DNA of 64,000 nt, from the NCBI GenBank assembly GCA_016702555.1, contig JADJDV010000007.1, positions 744,001 to 808,000 of the forward strand, read 5' to 3'. Source of the stretch: Burkholderiales bacterium (lineage in GTDB: Bacteria > Pseudomonadota > Gammaproteobacteria > Burkholderiales > Burkholderiaceae_C). Within the stretch, counting starts at the first letter, position 1, and the number at the start of each line of letters is the position of its first letter. A program made the translations under genes and the position numbers. Below are positions 40,552 through 49,712 of this stretch, one piece after another. A model generated the notes under the pieces. It had not been told where the DNA came from. It searched no databases and worked only from the letters and a program-made list of their open reading frames with translations.

Positions 40552-41683
40552 TTGATCCGAAATCAAACCACTTGAACAAATAAATCAAGCCGCATATTTG
40601 ACCGATTCCTTCTGGAAGAACTGCTTGACCTTGGCGGGCGATTTCTGCAGGTGCCGCAGGTGCCCGATGGCCGCTTGCTTGAGTTGACCCTTGCGCCGAT
40701 TGGGCGCCTGGCTCGTGACGGCGGCCTTCAGGTTCGCGTTGAGCATCTCGTCGGGGTTCAGCTCCGGGCTGTAGCTGGGCAGGTAGAACACTTCGATGTG
40801 CCCTTGTTCTCCTGTAGCCACGCCTTGACCAGCTTGGCGTGATGAACCTTCAGGTTGTCCAGCACAAGGAATACTTTGCCGGTGTTTGCCTTCTTGGCTT
40901 CCTGCACCAGTCGCTTCATGAAGTCGATCAGGATGGCCGCGTTCATCGCCCCTCAAACACCTTGAAGCGAACCTTGCCCCGGTTGGTGACGCTGGAGATG
41001 ATGGATAGGCCCTCACGGCGCTGGTTGACGCGAATCTCCGGTGTCTGGCCCATGGGGGCGTAAGAGCGCCCGCGCACATCGTCCGAGCGCAGACCCGTCT
41101 CATCGGCCCAGTGAATTTCTGCACCTTCAGCCTTGGCTCTGTGCTCGATGGCCGGGTACTGCTCATCGAGCCAGCGCTGTACGGCAGCAGGTTGTTGTTC
41201 GTAGGCACGCTGGATGGGCTTTTGCGGCGTGAAACCCCAGCGGCGCAGGTACAGGCCCACGCCTTGCGGAGTCAGACGCACGCCGCAGCGCTGCTCAATC
41301 AGCAGCAGCACCGCCTGGCGTGTCCACAACGCAAAGTCCATCTTGAGCTGATCGGGCGTGTGGTCGATGACCAGACGACGGATGTCGCGCTCTTGCTCTT
41401 CGCTCAGGGCACGCAGCACGCCCACGGGTCGCCCGCAGGGTTTGTCCACCAGCGCCTTGGCGCCGCCTTGGTCATAGCGCTTGCAGATGTCGAACACGCC
41501 GGTGCGCGACAGGCCCAGATCGGCGGCGATGGCTTCATACGTCCAGCCCGCGCGGCGCAGCTTGATGACCTGCCGGCGCCGCTCCTGGCGCGCTTCAGGG
41601 GTGAGTTTCCTCATGTCGATCATTTCCATGAGGATTATCTGCGGGCACATTCAACAACTTCAAGAGGTTTGATTTCTATTCAA
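40552..41683 (-). mobile_element. IS630-family insertion sequence, degenerate
   Basis: The ends are imperfect inverted repeats: GAAATCAAACCACTTGAA (40559-40576) matches the complement of 41659-41676 with one mismatch, and the similarity extends outward to TTGA. Both ends are flanked by TA (40550-40551 and 41684-41685), the target duplicated by this family. The element is 1132 bases long and holds one broken transposase gene on the minus strand. It sits between yceH and a secreted LRR protein gene. Confidence 0.85.
40585..41650 (-). pseudogene. IS630-family transposase, frameshifted
   Basis: The first frame (41650 to 40943) encodes the helix-turn-helix part (LRRAGWTYEAIAADLGLSR) and the first DDE aspartate region (EIHWADETGLRSDD), ending FKVFEGR-stop. 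The next frame starts at an ATG overlapping that stop (40943-40946, ATGA) and carries KVFLVLDNLKVHHAKLV with the second aspartate. The third frame, entered near 40805, carries VFYLPSYSPELNPDEMLN with the catalytic glutamate. Two single-base losses explain this. The first junction could be programmed frameshifting; the second looks like decay. Confidence 0.85.
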
Positions 41684-41855
41684 TATTGGTCGTGACCATA
41701 CATCCAAGGCCATGATTTTGCGCTTTTTTAAGGCAAATGCAGTTGAAAGCCTTTTATTTCAAGCGTAAAAATGAATAGCTGATTTCAAAATCACCGCCAC
41801 TGGTTCCACCGCTCGGCGCGTTTTGGCGCGTATCTTTAACCCACGGAGCATGACT

Positions 41856-43541
41856 ATGTCCAATCCAAGATTTCACGGCAGCCGCACCTGGTGGCGCCAC
41901 GCCGCGGCAAGCGCGGTGGGCGCGTTGCTGATGGCCACACAGGCGCACGCGGCGCTGGACTCCGCCGAACTGACGGCGCTGAAAGCCATCTACAACAGTA
42001 CCGGCGGCGCCAACTGGAACAATAAAGATAACTGGATGAACAATGGCGATCCCTGCGCCAGCGCTGCCCCCTGGGCCGGGGTGACGTGCGACGACACCGG
42101 CACGCATGTCAGGGAGTTAACGCTCAGCAGCAAGAATCTGGTCGGGCAGATGCCGTCGGCGCATATCCAGGCGTTCACTCAGGCCAGATGGATAGACATC
42201 AGTGATAACGCGCTCACGGGTCCGTTGCCCGACGTATCCGGCATGGCCAAGTTGGAGATGTTCCGCGCGGGCTACAACCAGTTCTCGGGCAGCATCCCAG
42301 CCCTGACGGGGTTGCCGCTGCTGGATGAATACACCGTGAGCGGCAACCAACTGAACGGAACCCTGCCGACGCTGGACCCTGCGCAACTGCCAATGCTGGA
42401 TGATTTTGACGCATCAAACAACCGGTTGACAGGCGCCATTCCGCCGATCGCGTCGATGACTTCGCTGGGCAATTTCGACGTTTCAAACAACGCGCTCACC
42501 GGATCGATCCCGCCGTTGGCCGGCATGACCAACCTGGGCGTTTTCTACGCCGACAACAACCAGTTGACCGGCAGCATCCCACCGCTCGCCGGGTTGAGCA
42601 GCTTGTATTTCTTTCACGTGAACGACAACCAATTGTCGGGCACGATCCCGCCGTTGGACGGCTTGTCACGCTTGTACGATTTCTGGGCCTACAACAACCG
42701 GTTGAGCGGGTCTTTGCCCACGTTGTCGGGTGTGGGGCTGACTGCGCTGGCGCGGTTCGACGTCCATAACAACCAATTGACCGGCGCGGTGCCATCGCTG
42801 GCCGGACTGTCGGCGCTGCAATTGCTTCGCATCCGCGACAACCAGTTGACCGGCGCGCTGCCGCCCGTGCCGAGCGCCGCCTTGACGGACGCTTGGCTGT
42901 GCCCCAACCCCCTGCAGCGCGCCGCCATTCCGCCCACCGCCGACGATAACGCCTGGAACACCGCTTCTCGCTATACCCCATGGTCGCAGTACTGCCCGGT
43001 GGTCTTCAGCGCGCCCAGCGCCACCAACACCGGCGCGGTGACGGCCGCCATGAACGACAGGAGTGCGGGCAACACCTGCGAGTTCGCGCCCACGCCACGC
43101 ATGATTTCGGTGGCCGCGGCCGGTGCCAACCCGGTCACGCCGCCGGGGGTGAGCTTTCCGCACGGGCTGTTCGAGTTCACGGCGCAGCGATGCCAGGCGG
43201 GCGGCACCATTTCGATGAAGATGACCTACCCGGCGCCGCTGCCGCCCGGCACGCGGTACTGGAAGTGGGGCCCCGAGCCGGGCAACACCACGCCGCACTG
43301 GTATGTGATGCCGGCCACCATCAGCGGCAACACCATCACCTTCGCCATCAAAGACGGCGGACAGGGCGACGACGATTTGCTGGCCAACGGCACCATCGTG
43401 GATCAGGGCGGCCCCGGTGTGCCGACTGGCGCAACGGGCGGGGAAGGCGTCGCGGCCGTGCCCACGCTGGGCGAGTGGGGCCTGCTGCTGCTGGCCGCGC
43501 TGCTGGGCGTGTTGGGCGTGCGCGCGCGGCGTGCGGCATGA
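41856..43541 (+). CDS. Secreted leucine-rich-repeat protein with IPTL-CTERM tail
   Basis: The 561-residue protein has a signal peptide ending in TQAHA near residue 32, then a plant-like cap (LTALKAIYNSTGGANWNN, PCASAAPWAGVTCDD). About ten LRR units of the type NNQLTGSIPPLAGL follow (roughly residues 90-340). A choice-of-anchor-like region comes next, ending VPTLGEWGLLLLAALLGVLG plus a basic end: the IPTL-CTERM sorting signal read by exosortase-type enzymes. The second ATG (41856) is preferred because GGAG lies 7 bases before it. It is probably a surface or matrix protein and lies beside an IS. Confidence 0.88.
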   Translation: MSNPRFHGSRTWWRHAAASAVGALLMATQAHAALDSAELTALKAIYNSTGGANWNNKDNWMNNGDPCASAAPWAGVTCDDTGTHVRELTLSSKNLVGQMPSAHIQAFTQARWIDISDNALTGPLPDVSGMAKLEMFRAGYNQFSGSIPALTGLPLLDEYTVSGNQLNGTLPTLDPAQLPMLDDFDASNNRLTGAIPPIASMTSLGNFDVSNNALTGSIPPLAGMTNLGVFYADNNQLTGSIPPLAGLSSLYFFHVNDNQLSGTIPPLDGLSRLYDFWAYNNRLSGSLPTLSGVGLTALARFDVHNNQLTGAVPSLAGLSALQLLRIRDNQLTGALPPVPSAALTDAWLCPNPLQRAAIPPTADDNAWNTASRYTPWSQYCPVVFSAPSATNTGAVTAAMNDRSAGNTCEFAPTPRMISVAAAGANPVTPPGVSFPHGLFEFTAQRCQAGGTISMKMTYPAPLPPGTRYWKWGPEPGNTTPHWYVMPATISGNTITFAIKDGGQGDDDLLANGTIVDQGGPGVPTGATGGEGVAAVPTLGEWGLLLLAALLGVLGVRARRAA

Positions 43542-43871
43542 GTTCAAGCCAGTCCTTGGTTGCCATGATCGAGCAAGGACGCGCGCAGCACGCTCACTCA
43601 TGCATAGCGTCTTGATGAGGATGCCGGCGCGCACCCGCTCGATGTGCGTGCTTGCGCAATGGTGCCGGCACAGGCGATCGGGCAGGTTGGGCCGACACCC
43701 ACTCTGAATGGCAACTCCGTGCCGCCGCTACTGCTGCGCCAGCCGATGGTGGCATGTTCACCAGCTTCAATGGTGGGCGCGCGGCGCCGGAGATGGTATC
43801 CGTTTGGCGCGTCAGGGCAATTGGGGTGCCCGACCGCGATGCGCCGGGCGCTGATAATTGTCGCCCGCACC
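43542..43871. other. 330-base stretch without a recognisable gene
   Basis: Between the LRR gene and purN I find no open frame that looks like a protein and no perfect long hairpin. GATAAT at 43853-43858 is a -10-like element 13 bases before the purN ATG, which would give purN a very short leader. The stretch may be debris of the inserted segment. Confidence 0.4.
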
Positions 43872-44453
43872 ATGAAAAACATCGTCATCCTGATCTCCGG
43901 CACTGGCTCCAACATGGCCGCCATCGTGCGCGCGGCTGAAGCGCAGCGCTGGGGCGAGCGCCTGGGCGCGCGCGTGGCGGCGGTGATCAGCAATCGGCCA
44001 AACGCCGGGGGGCTGGAGTTCGCGCGCAAGGCGGGCATCGCCACCGCCGTGGTCGACCACCAGGCCTTCGATGGCCGCGAAGCCTTCGATGCCGCGCTGC
44101 GGGTCGAGATCGACCGCCACGCGCCATCCCTCGTGGTGCTGGCCGGCTTCATGCGCATCCTGACGCCGGGCTTTGTCGCGCATTACGCCGGGCGGCTGAT
44201 CAACATCCACCCCAGCCTGCTGCCGGCGTTTCCGGGCCTGCACACGCACCAGCGCGCCATCGACGAGGGCTGCCGCTTTGCCGGCGCCTCGGTGCACCAG
44301 GTGACGGCCGAGCTGGACCACGGCCACATCCTGGCACAGGCCGTGGTGCCGGTGCTGCCCGGCGACACGGCCGACGCGCTGGCGGCCCGCGTACTGACGC
44401 AAGAGCACCTGATCTACCCGCGCGCCGTCGCCGATCTGCTCCGACAACTGTAG
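43872..44453 (+). CDS. purN: Phosphoribosylglycinamide formyltransferase
   Basis: PurN formylates GAR with 10-formyl-tetrahydrofolate in purine synthesis. The 193-residue protein shows the phosphate loop GTGSNM at 10-15, the catalytic NIHPSLLPAFPG block (Asn and His), and the aspartate in VTAELDHGHI. The length is near the usual 200 or so. The ATG at 43872 is clear, and the long open frame upstream is not coding. It is followed 78 bases later by an rRNA methyltransferase gene. Confidence 0.96.
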   Translation: MKNIVILISGTGSNMAAIVRAAEAQRWGERLGARVAAVISNRPNAGGLEFARKAGIATAVVDHQAFDGREAFDAALRVEIDRHAPSLVVLAGFMRILTPGFVAHYAGRLINIHPSLLPAFPGLHTHQRAIDEGCRFAGASVHQVTAELDHGHILAQAVVPVLPGDTADALAARVLTQEHLIYPRAVADLLRQL

Positions 44454-44531
44454 CTGCCAGCCATGTGGTGATCAGCGCTGGCGCCGCGCCAGACCGGTCA
44501 GCGTGGTGGCCAGGGTGAGACAATCGGCGCC

Positions 44532-45806
44532 ATGCATCCCAAAGCCCTGCTCGACACCGCCACCGAACTGATGCGGCGCGTTCTTCTGCTGGATCATCCG
44601 GCCGACACCGTGGTGTCGCGCTTTTTTCGCGAGCAGCGCGCGCTGGGCCCGCGCGAGCGCGCCACCCTGGCCGAAACGGCCTACGCCGTGCTGCGGCGCA
44701 AGCGCCTGTACGAGCATCTGGCGCTGTCTGGCCGCGGCGCGCGCGAGCGGCGCCTGGCCATGCTGGCCTTTCATGCGCCGCGCGACTTTCTGAAAAGCGC
44801 GCTGACCGATGCAGAAAAAGCCTGGATCGACGCCTGCGACGCCGTGAAGCCCGAGGCACTGCGCCCCGAGCACCGCCACAACCTGCCCGACTGGCTGGCC
44901 ACGCGGTTGCGCGATCAGCTGGGTGGCGAGTTCGATGCTCTGGCGGCGGCGCTGCTGGAAGGCGCGCCACTGGATCTGCGCGTGAATACGCTGCAGCAGA
45001 AAAGAGAGCAGGTGATGCAGGAACTGCAGGCGGCGGGCATTGGTGCGGCGCCGACCCCGTATTCGCCCTGGGGTCTGCGCCTGGCGTCCAAGCCGGCGCT
45101 GCAAAAGCTGGAGGCCTTCACGCGCGGCGCCATCGAGGTGCAGGACGAAGGCTCGCAACTGCTGGCCCTGCTGCTCGATGCGCGGCGCGGCGAGATGGTG
45201 GCGGATTTCTGCGCCGGCGCCGGCGGCAAGACGCTGGCGCTGGGCGCCAGCATGCGCAACACGGGGCGGCTGTACGCCTTCGACGTCTCGGCGCACCGCC
45301 TGGATGCGCTCAAGCCGCGACTGGCGCGCAGCGGCCTCAGCAACGTGCACCCGATTGCCATCGCGCATGAGCGCGACGAGCGCGTCAAGCGCCTGCGCGC
45401 CAAGTTCGACCGCGTGCTGATCGATGCGCCGTGCTCGGGCCTGGGCACGCTGCGCCGCAACCCCGACCTGAAATGGCGGCAGTCGCCGCAGGACGTGGCT
45501 GAGCTGGCGCTGAAGCAGCAGGCCATCCTGACCAGCGCCGCGCGCCTGCTCAAGCCCGGCGGCCGGCTGGTCTACGCCACCTGCAGCCTGCTGCCGGAGG
45601 AAAACGAGGCCATTGCCCAGGCGTTCGGCGCCGCGCATCCGGACTTCACGCCGCTGAACGTGGCCGAACTGCTGCAATCCTTGAAAGTGCCCGAGGCGGC
45701 GGCGCTGTGCACCGCGGAGGATGCCCAGCCCGGCCAATACCTGCGCCTGTGGCCGCATCGGCACGGCACCGACGGCTTCTTCGCCGCGGTGTGGCAGCGT
45801 GCCTGA
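44532..45806 (+). CDS. RsmB/NOP-family RNA m5C methyltransferase
   Basis: The 424-residue protein has an N-terminal NusB-like helical region and a C-terminal SAM-dependent m5C methyltransferase domain. The latter shows the SAM loop DFCAGAGGKTLAL, the first cysteine in DAPCSGLGTLRRNPDLKWR and the nucleophile in YATCSLLPEEN. It is RsmB-like but lacks enough identity to say that it modifies C967 of 16S rRNA. A small GC hairpin (45811-45817 with 45822-45828) follows the stop. Confidence 0.92.
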   Translation: MHPKALLDTATELMRRVLLLDHPADTVVSRFFREQRALGPRERATLAETAYAVLRRKRLYEHLALSGRGARERRLAMLAFHAPRDFLKSALTDAEKAWIDACDAVKPEALRPEHRHNLPDWLATRLRDQLGGEFDALAAALLEGAPLDLRVNTLQQKREQVMQELQAAGIGAAPTPYSPWGLRLASKPALQKLEAFTRGAIEVQDEGSQLLALLLDARRGEMVADFCAGAGGKTLALGASMRNTGRLYAFDVSAHRLDALKPRLARSGLSNVHPIAIAHERDERVKRLRAKFDRVLIDAPCSGLGTLRRNPDLKWRQSPQDVAELALKQQAILTSAARLLKPGGRLVYATCSLLPEENEAIAQAFGAAHPDFTPLNVAELLQSLKVPEAAALCTAEDAQPGQYLRLWPHRHGTDGFFAAVWQRA

Positions 45807-46058
45807 TGCAGGCGCGTGAAGACGCGCCAGCAGCGCGCCCGCGCCAGCCGGTGCCAAATAGTGGACAAAACGCCGGTTCGATGTGGGCGCGGGGCCGCAC
45901 GCGGGCTTTTACCAAGCCTGCTGACCGGGTGCGACACCTAGAATCGAACTGCGTCTGAACCTGAGCCTCCAAACCGTTCCGACCGGCACTCTGCCGAACC
46001 TCCGAAAAGGCCGCTGCCACGCGCCGTGCCTTCGCCGCCCGAAAGACCCCACTGCTTC

Positions 46059-47273
46059 ATGAACCTGCTTCTTGATCTTCCCGTGCCGACCGCCGTGCTC
46101 GATGTGCTGGCCCACGGCCTGCTGGGCCTGGCCTGGTGGCAGGTGCTGCTGATCGGTCTGGTGCTGACGCATATCACCATCGTCAGCGTCACGCTGTACC
46201 TGCACCGGCATTCGGCGCACCGCGCGCTCGACCTGCACCCGGCTGTGCGGCATTTCTTCCGCTTCTGGCTGTGGCTGACCACCGGCATGACCACCAAGGC
46301 CTGGACCGCCATCCACCGCAAGCACCACGCCAAGTGCGAGCAGGCCGAGGACCCGCACAGCCCGCAGATTCACGGCCTGCGCAAGGTGCTGTGGCAGGGC
46401 GCGGAGCTGTACCGCGCCGAGGCCGGCAACGCCGAGACGCTGTCGCGCTACGGCCATGGCACGCCCGACGACTGGATCGAGCGCCATCTGTACAGCCGCC
46501 ATTCGGTGCTGGGCGTGGGCCTGATGCTGATCGTCGATGTGCTGCTGTTCGGCGCGCTGGGGCTGGCGCTGTGGGCCATGCAGATGGCCTGGATTCCGTT
46601 CTGGGCCGCCGGCGTGGTCAACGGCGTCGGCCACTACTGGGGTTATCGCAACTTCGAGGCGCAGGACGCCAGCACCAACCTCACGCCCTGGGGCATCGTC
46701 ATCGGCGGCGAGGAGCTGCACAACAACCACCACACCTACCCGACCTCGGCCAAGTTCTCGGTCAAGCCGTATGAGTTCGACATCGGCTGGATGTACATCA
46801 CGGTGCTGAGCAAACTGGGCTTGGCCGCGCCCAAGAAGACGCCGCCGCGCCTGGTCTATGGCGAGGTGCGCCCGGTGGCCGACGACAAGACGCTGGAGGC
46901 GCTGATCGCGCACCGCTACGAGATGATGGCCAGCTACGCGCGCCAGATGCGCACGGTGCTGCGGCAGCAGACCACCGCGGCCGGCGAGGGCAAGGGCATG
47001 CTGCGCGCGGCGCGCCGCTGGCTGCACCGCGATGCCGAGAAGGTGCCCGCCGCCGCCGCGCCGCAACTGGCCGAGGCGCGCGCCGCCTACCCGGTGCTCG
47101 ACAAGATGGTGACCATGCGCGAGGAACTGCGCCAGCTGTGGCTGACCACTGGCCGCTCGCGCGAGCAGCTGGTGGCCGACCTGCAGACCTGGTGCCACCG
47201 CGCCGAGGAGAGCGGCATCGCCGCGCTGCGCGAGTTCTCGCTGAAGCTGCGTGCGGTGCGGGTGGCGGTGTGA
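46059..47273 (+). CDS. Membrane fatty acid desaturase (acyl-lipid or acyl-CoA delta-9 type)
   Basis: The 404-residue membrane di-iron enzyme has the three histidine boxes HRHSAH, HRKHHAKCE and HNNHHTYP (about residues 49, 85 and 225) and about four spans. It would put a cis double bond in a fatty acyl chain with oxygen. The C-terminal 130 residues are a soluble, charged, helical extension not needed for the core. The ATG at 46059 is preferred. TAGAAT at 45939-45944 may be a -10. The stop is 6 bases from a palindromic element carrying an IS5. Confidence 0.92.
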   Translation: MNLLLDLPVPTAVLDVLAHGLLGLAWWQVLLIGLVLTHITIVSVTLYLHRHSAHRALDLHPAVRHFFRFWLWLTTGMTTKAWTAIHRKHHAKCEQAEDPHSPQIHGLRKVLWQGAELYRAEAGNAETLSRYGHGTPDDWIERHLYSRHSVLGVGLMLIVDVLLFGALGLALWAMQMAWIPFWAAGVVNGVGHYWGYRNFEAQDASTNLTPWGIVIGGEELHNNHHTYPTSAKFSVKPYEFDIGWMYITVLSKLGLAAPKKTPPRLVYGEVRPVADDKTLEALIAHRYEMMASYARQMRTVLRQQTTAAGEGKGMLRAARRWLHRDAEKVPAAAAPQLAEARAAYPVLDKMVTMREELRQLWLTTGRSREQLVADLQTWCHRAEESGIAALREFSLKLRAVRVAV

Positions 47274-47291
47274 TGGCCTAGGGCCTGTTAA

Positions 47292-48462
47292 GGAAGGTCT
47301 GCACAAATCTGCAGATCTCATGCTATGCAAGATGTAGCGTCTTTGGGACAATTGAGCGCCATGAAGCAAGCAGACCTTGGCCTGAACCTGAGTGTCAAGC
47401 GCACGCGCAAGCGGCGCTTTCTCGATGAGATGAATGCCGTGGTGCCTTGGGCCGATCTGGTGGCCTTGATCGCGCCATATGCCCCTGAGGCTGGCCGACG
47501 CGGGCGTCAGCCCTTTGCGGTTGAAGCCATGCTGCGCATTCACTTCATGCAGCAGTGGTTCACCCTGAGCGATCCGGCCATGGAAGAAGCCTTGCACGAC
47601 GTGCCGCTGTACCGCGAGTTTGCGGGCCTGGACAACTGGCATACGCGCCTGCCCGACGAGAGCACCATCTTGCGCTTTCGTCACCTGCTGGAGCAGCACA
47701 AGCTGGCCGAGCAGATGTTCAAGCTCATCAACGAGCTGCTCATCGCCAAGGGATTGCTGCTCAAGGCTGGCACCGCCGTGGACGCCACCTTGATTGCTGC
47801 GCCCAGCTCCACCAAGAACAAGGACAACGCGCGCGATGCCCAGATGCGCTCCAGCAAGAAGGGCAACAACTGGTACTTTGGGATGAAGACGCACATCGGT
47901 GTGGACGCCGACTCAGGCTTGACGCACAGCGTGCGTGGCACGGCAGGCAACGTGCATGACATCGTTGAGGCCAACGCCTTGCTGCACGGTGAAGAAAGCA
48001 ATGCCTTTGGCGACTCGGCCTTCCAGGGTGCTGACAAGCGAGCCGATGCCAAGGAAAGTGTCACCTGGCATGTGGCCATGAAGCCGGGCCAGCGCAAAGC
48101 GCTGGACAAGGACGATCCGATCGAAGGCAAGCTTGATCAGATCGAACGCATCAAGGCCAGCATCCGCGCCAAGGTCGAGCATCCGTTTCGGGTCGTGAAG
48201 TGCCAGTTCGGCTATGTGAAGGTGCGCTACCGGGGTTTGAAGAAGAACACGGCGCAGATCGTGACCTTGTTGGGCCTGGCCAACCTGTGGATGGCGCGCA
48301 AGAAGTTGATGGCATAGGTGCGCCCGGCGCGGGCCAAAAGGGCCTGCGGGAGAGCAAAAAACCTCCGAGCAAGGCGAAAACGTCCGGCGAGGTCTCAGTT
48401 TCCAGCAAGAGCTAAAAAATGGACAGCCAAGCACATCCGCGTGTCAATTATTCAGACCGTCC
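47292..48462 (+). mobile_element. IS5-family insertion sequence, apparently intact
   Basis: The ends GGAAGGTCTG (47292-47301) and, reversed, GGACGGTCTG (48453-48462) are inverted repeats. The element is flanked by the direct repeat TTAA (47288-47291 and 48463-48466), a four-base target duplication fitting the IS5 family. It is 1171 bases long and carries one full transposase gene. It has landed in the left arm of a family C palindrome. Confidence 0.92.
47325..48317 (+). CDS. IS5-family transposase
   Basis: The 330-residue DDE transposase has an N-terminal DUF772-type domain (AMLRIHFMQQWFTLSDPAMEEAL) and a catalytic domain with aspartates in AVDATLIAAPS and FGDSAFQGADKR and the glutamate region in EHPFRVVKCQFG with the Y-R-G-L-K-K motif. 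No frameshift is seen, so it should be functional. An internal ATG at 47361 is an alternative start. Confidence 0.93.
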   Translation: MQDVASLGQLSAMKQADLGLNLSVKRTRKRRFLDEMNAVVPWADLVALIAPYAPEAGRRGRQPFAVEAMLRIHFMQQWFTLSDPAMEEALHDVPLYREFAGLDNWHTRLPDESTILRFRHLLEQHKLAEQMFKLINELLIAKGLLLKAGTAVDATLIAAPSSTKNKDNARDAQMRSSKKGNNWYFGMKTHIGVDADSGLTHSVRGTAGNVHDIVEANALLHGEESNAFGDSAFQGADKRADAKESVTWHVAMKPGQRKALDKDDPIEGKLDQIERIKASIRAKVEHPFRVVKCQFGYVKVRYRGLKKNTAQIVTLLGLANLWMARKKLMA

Positions 48463-48720
48463 TTAACGCTATTTTTAGCCATGCGTTGCGAGGCAAAAAG
48501 GCCACTCGCCAAGGCGCCAGCCGCAGCCAAGGTAGGTACCTTGGCAAGGATGGCAACGCCGGCGATGGCCTTTTTGATCGCAACCCGCCGGGAACATGCT
48601 CAGAAAAGCGCCACTCGTCGTTGCACTCCTAGCCCAGACACCCAGTCTGGGCGTCGTCGTGCGCCTAGATTGGCGCTTTTCTGAGCGTGTTCGCATGGCT
48701 AAAAATAGCGTTAACAGGCC

Positions 48721-49626
48721 CTAAGCCGCACGAAACAAGGCCTCGATGCGCCCGCGCAGCCAGCGCTGCGCCGGCTCGTGATCGAAGCGGCGGCTCCAGT
48801 ACAGCGAGACGGTGAATTCGCGCAGCGGCAGCTCGGGCTCAAGCACGGCGTGCTCGCCCAGGGCGACGAAGCGCGTGGCGATCTGGCTTGGCATCAGCAC
48901 CGCCAGATCGGTGGCCTTCACGGTGTCGGGCAGCGACAGGAAGTTGGCGGCCGTCAGGTGCACGCGGCGCTCCACGCCCAGCAGGTGCAGGATGCGCGAG
49001 GTGTCGGCGTGCGAGCGCACCGAGGCGTAGTGCAGGCGTGACAGCAGTTCGGCCTCCTGCCCCGGCTGGCGGCGCGTCCAATGCCACAGGATCGGGTGGT
49101 CGCGGCGCAGCACGATCACGTAGCGGTCCTTGAACAGCGGCAGCGACAGCGTGTCGCCCAGCATGGGCAGGTAGCCGATCGCCACGTCGAGCCGGCCGCT
49201 GTCGAGCGCGCCAGCGATTTCGCCGTGCGGCCAGGGCTGCGTTTCCAGGTGCGTGCCCGGCGCCTCGGCGCGCAGCGCGGTCAGCAGGCGCGGCAGAAAG
49301 CGCGCCTCGCCGATGTCCGACAGGTGCAGGCGAAACACGCGCGCCGAGCGCAGCGGCTCGAAGGCCGCCGCCGCCAGCGCCTGCTCCAGCGTGCCCAGCG
49401 CCGACTGCACCGCCACCGCCAGCGTCTCGGCGCGCGGCGTCGGCGCCACGCCGGCGCCGGCGCGCACGAACAGCGCGTCGTCCAGATGCCGGCGCAGCCG
49501 CGCCAGGCCCTGGCTGGCGGCCGGCTGCGACAAGCCCAGCTCTTCTGCCGCGCGGCTGACGCTGCGCGCACGCCAGATGGCGTCGAACAGGCGCAGCAGG
49601 TTGAGGTCGAGCGTCTTGATATCCAT
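48721..49626 (-). CDS. LysR-family transcriptional regulator
   Basis: The 301-residue protein has an N-terminal winged helix (LNLLRLFDAIWRARSVSRAAEELGLSQPAASQGLARLR, about residues 7-45) and a PBP2-type effector domain. It is divergent from iorA with 86 bases between, the usual place for a LysR regulator of the adjacent operon. The stop codon TAG is supplied by the end of the palindromic element. The effector is unknown; an aromatic or keto acid would fit the neighbours. Confidence 0.92.
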   Translation of the reverse strand: MDIKTLDLNLLRLFDAIWRARSVSRAAEELGLSQPAASQGLARLRRHLDDALFVRAGAGVAPTPRAETLAVAVQSALGTLEQALAAAAFEPLRSARVFRLHLSDIGEARFLPRLLTALRAEAPGTHLETQPWPHGEIAGALDSGRLDVAIGYLPMLGDTLSLPLFKDRYVIVLRRDHPILWHWTRRQPGQEAELLSRLHYASVRSHADTSRILHLLGVERRVHLTAANFLSLPDTVKATDLAVLMPSQIATRFVALGEHAVLEPELPLREFTVSLYWSRRFDHEPAQRWLRGRIEALFRAA

Positions 49627-49712
49627 TCAACGCATGTTTCTTATTAGTTTCATTGTATTGATGGATAGAAAGGAATGGCGCAGACTCCCTCGGTTCACCG
49701 AGGAGAACCGCC

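Larger units (their letters stand above)
47279..48723. repeat. Palindromic mini-element (family C), split by an IS5 element
   Basis: The right arm 48692-48723 (32 bases) is the exact complement of 47279-47291 joined to 48467-48485, that is, the left arm once the IS and one TTAA are removed. The original element was about 270 bases. Between the arms are two nested hairpin modules: stem AAAAAGGCCA (48495-48504/48566-48575) with centre 48527-48533/48538-48544, and stem CAGAAAAGCGCCA (48601-48613/48671-48683) with centre 48632-48638/48646-48652. The last bases supply the TAG stop of the LysR gene. Confidence 0.88.

Noticed and set aside
49627..49712. LysR operator (T-N11-A) in the lysR-iorA gap
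   Set aside because: Several weak matches exist in this AT-rich stretch and none is clearly better than chance.
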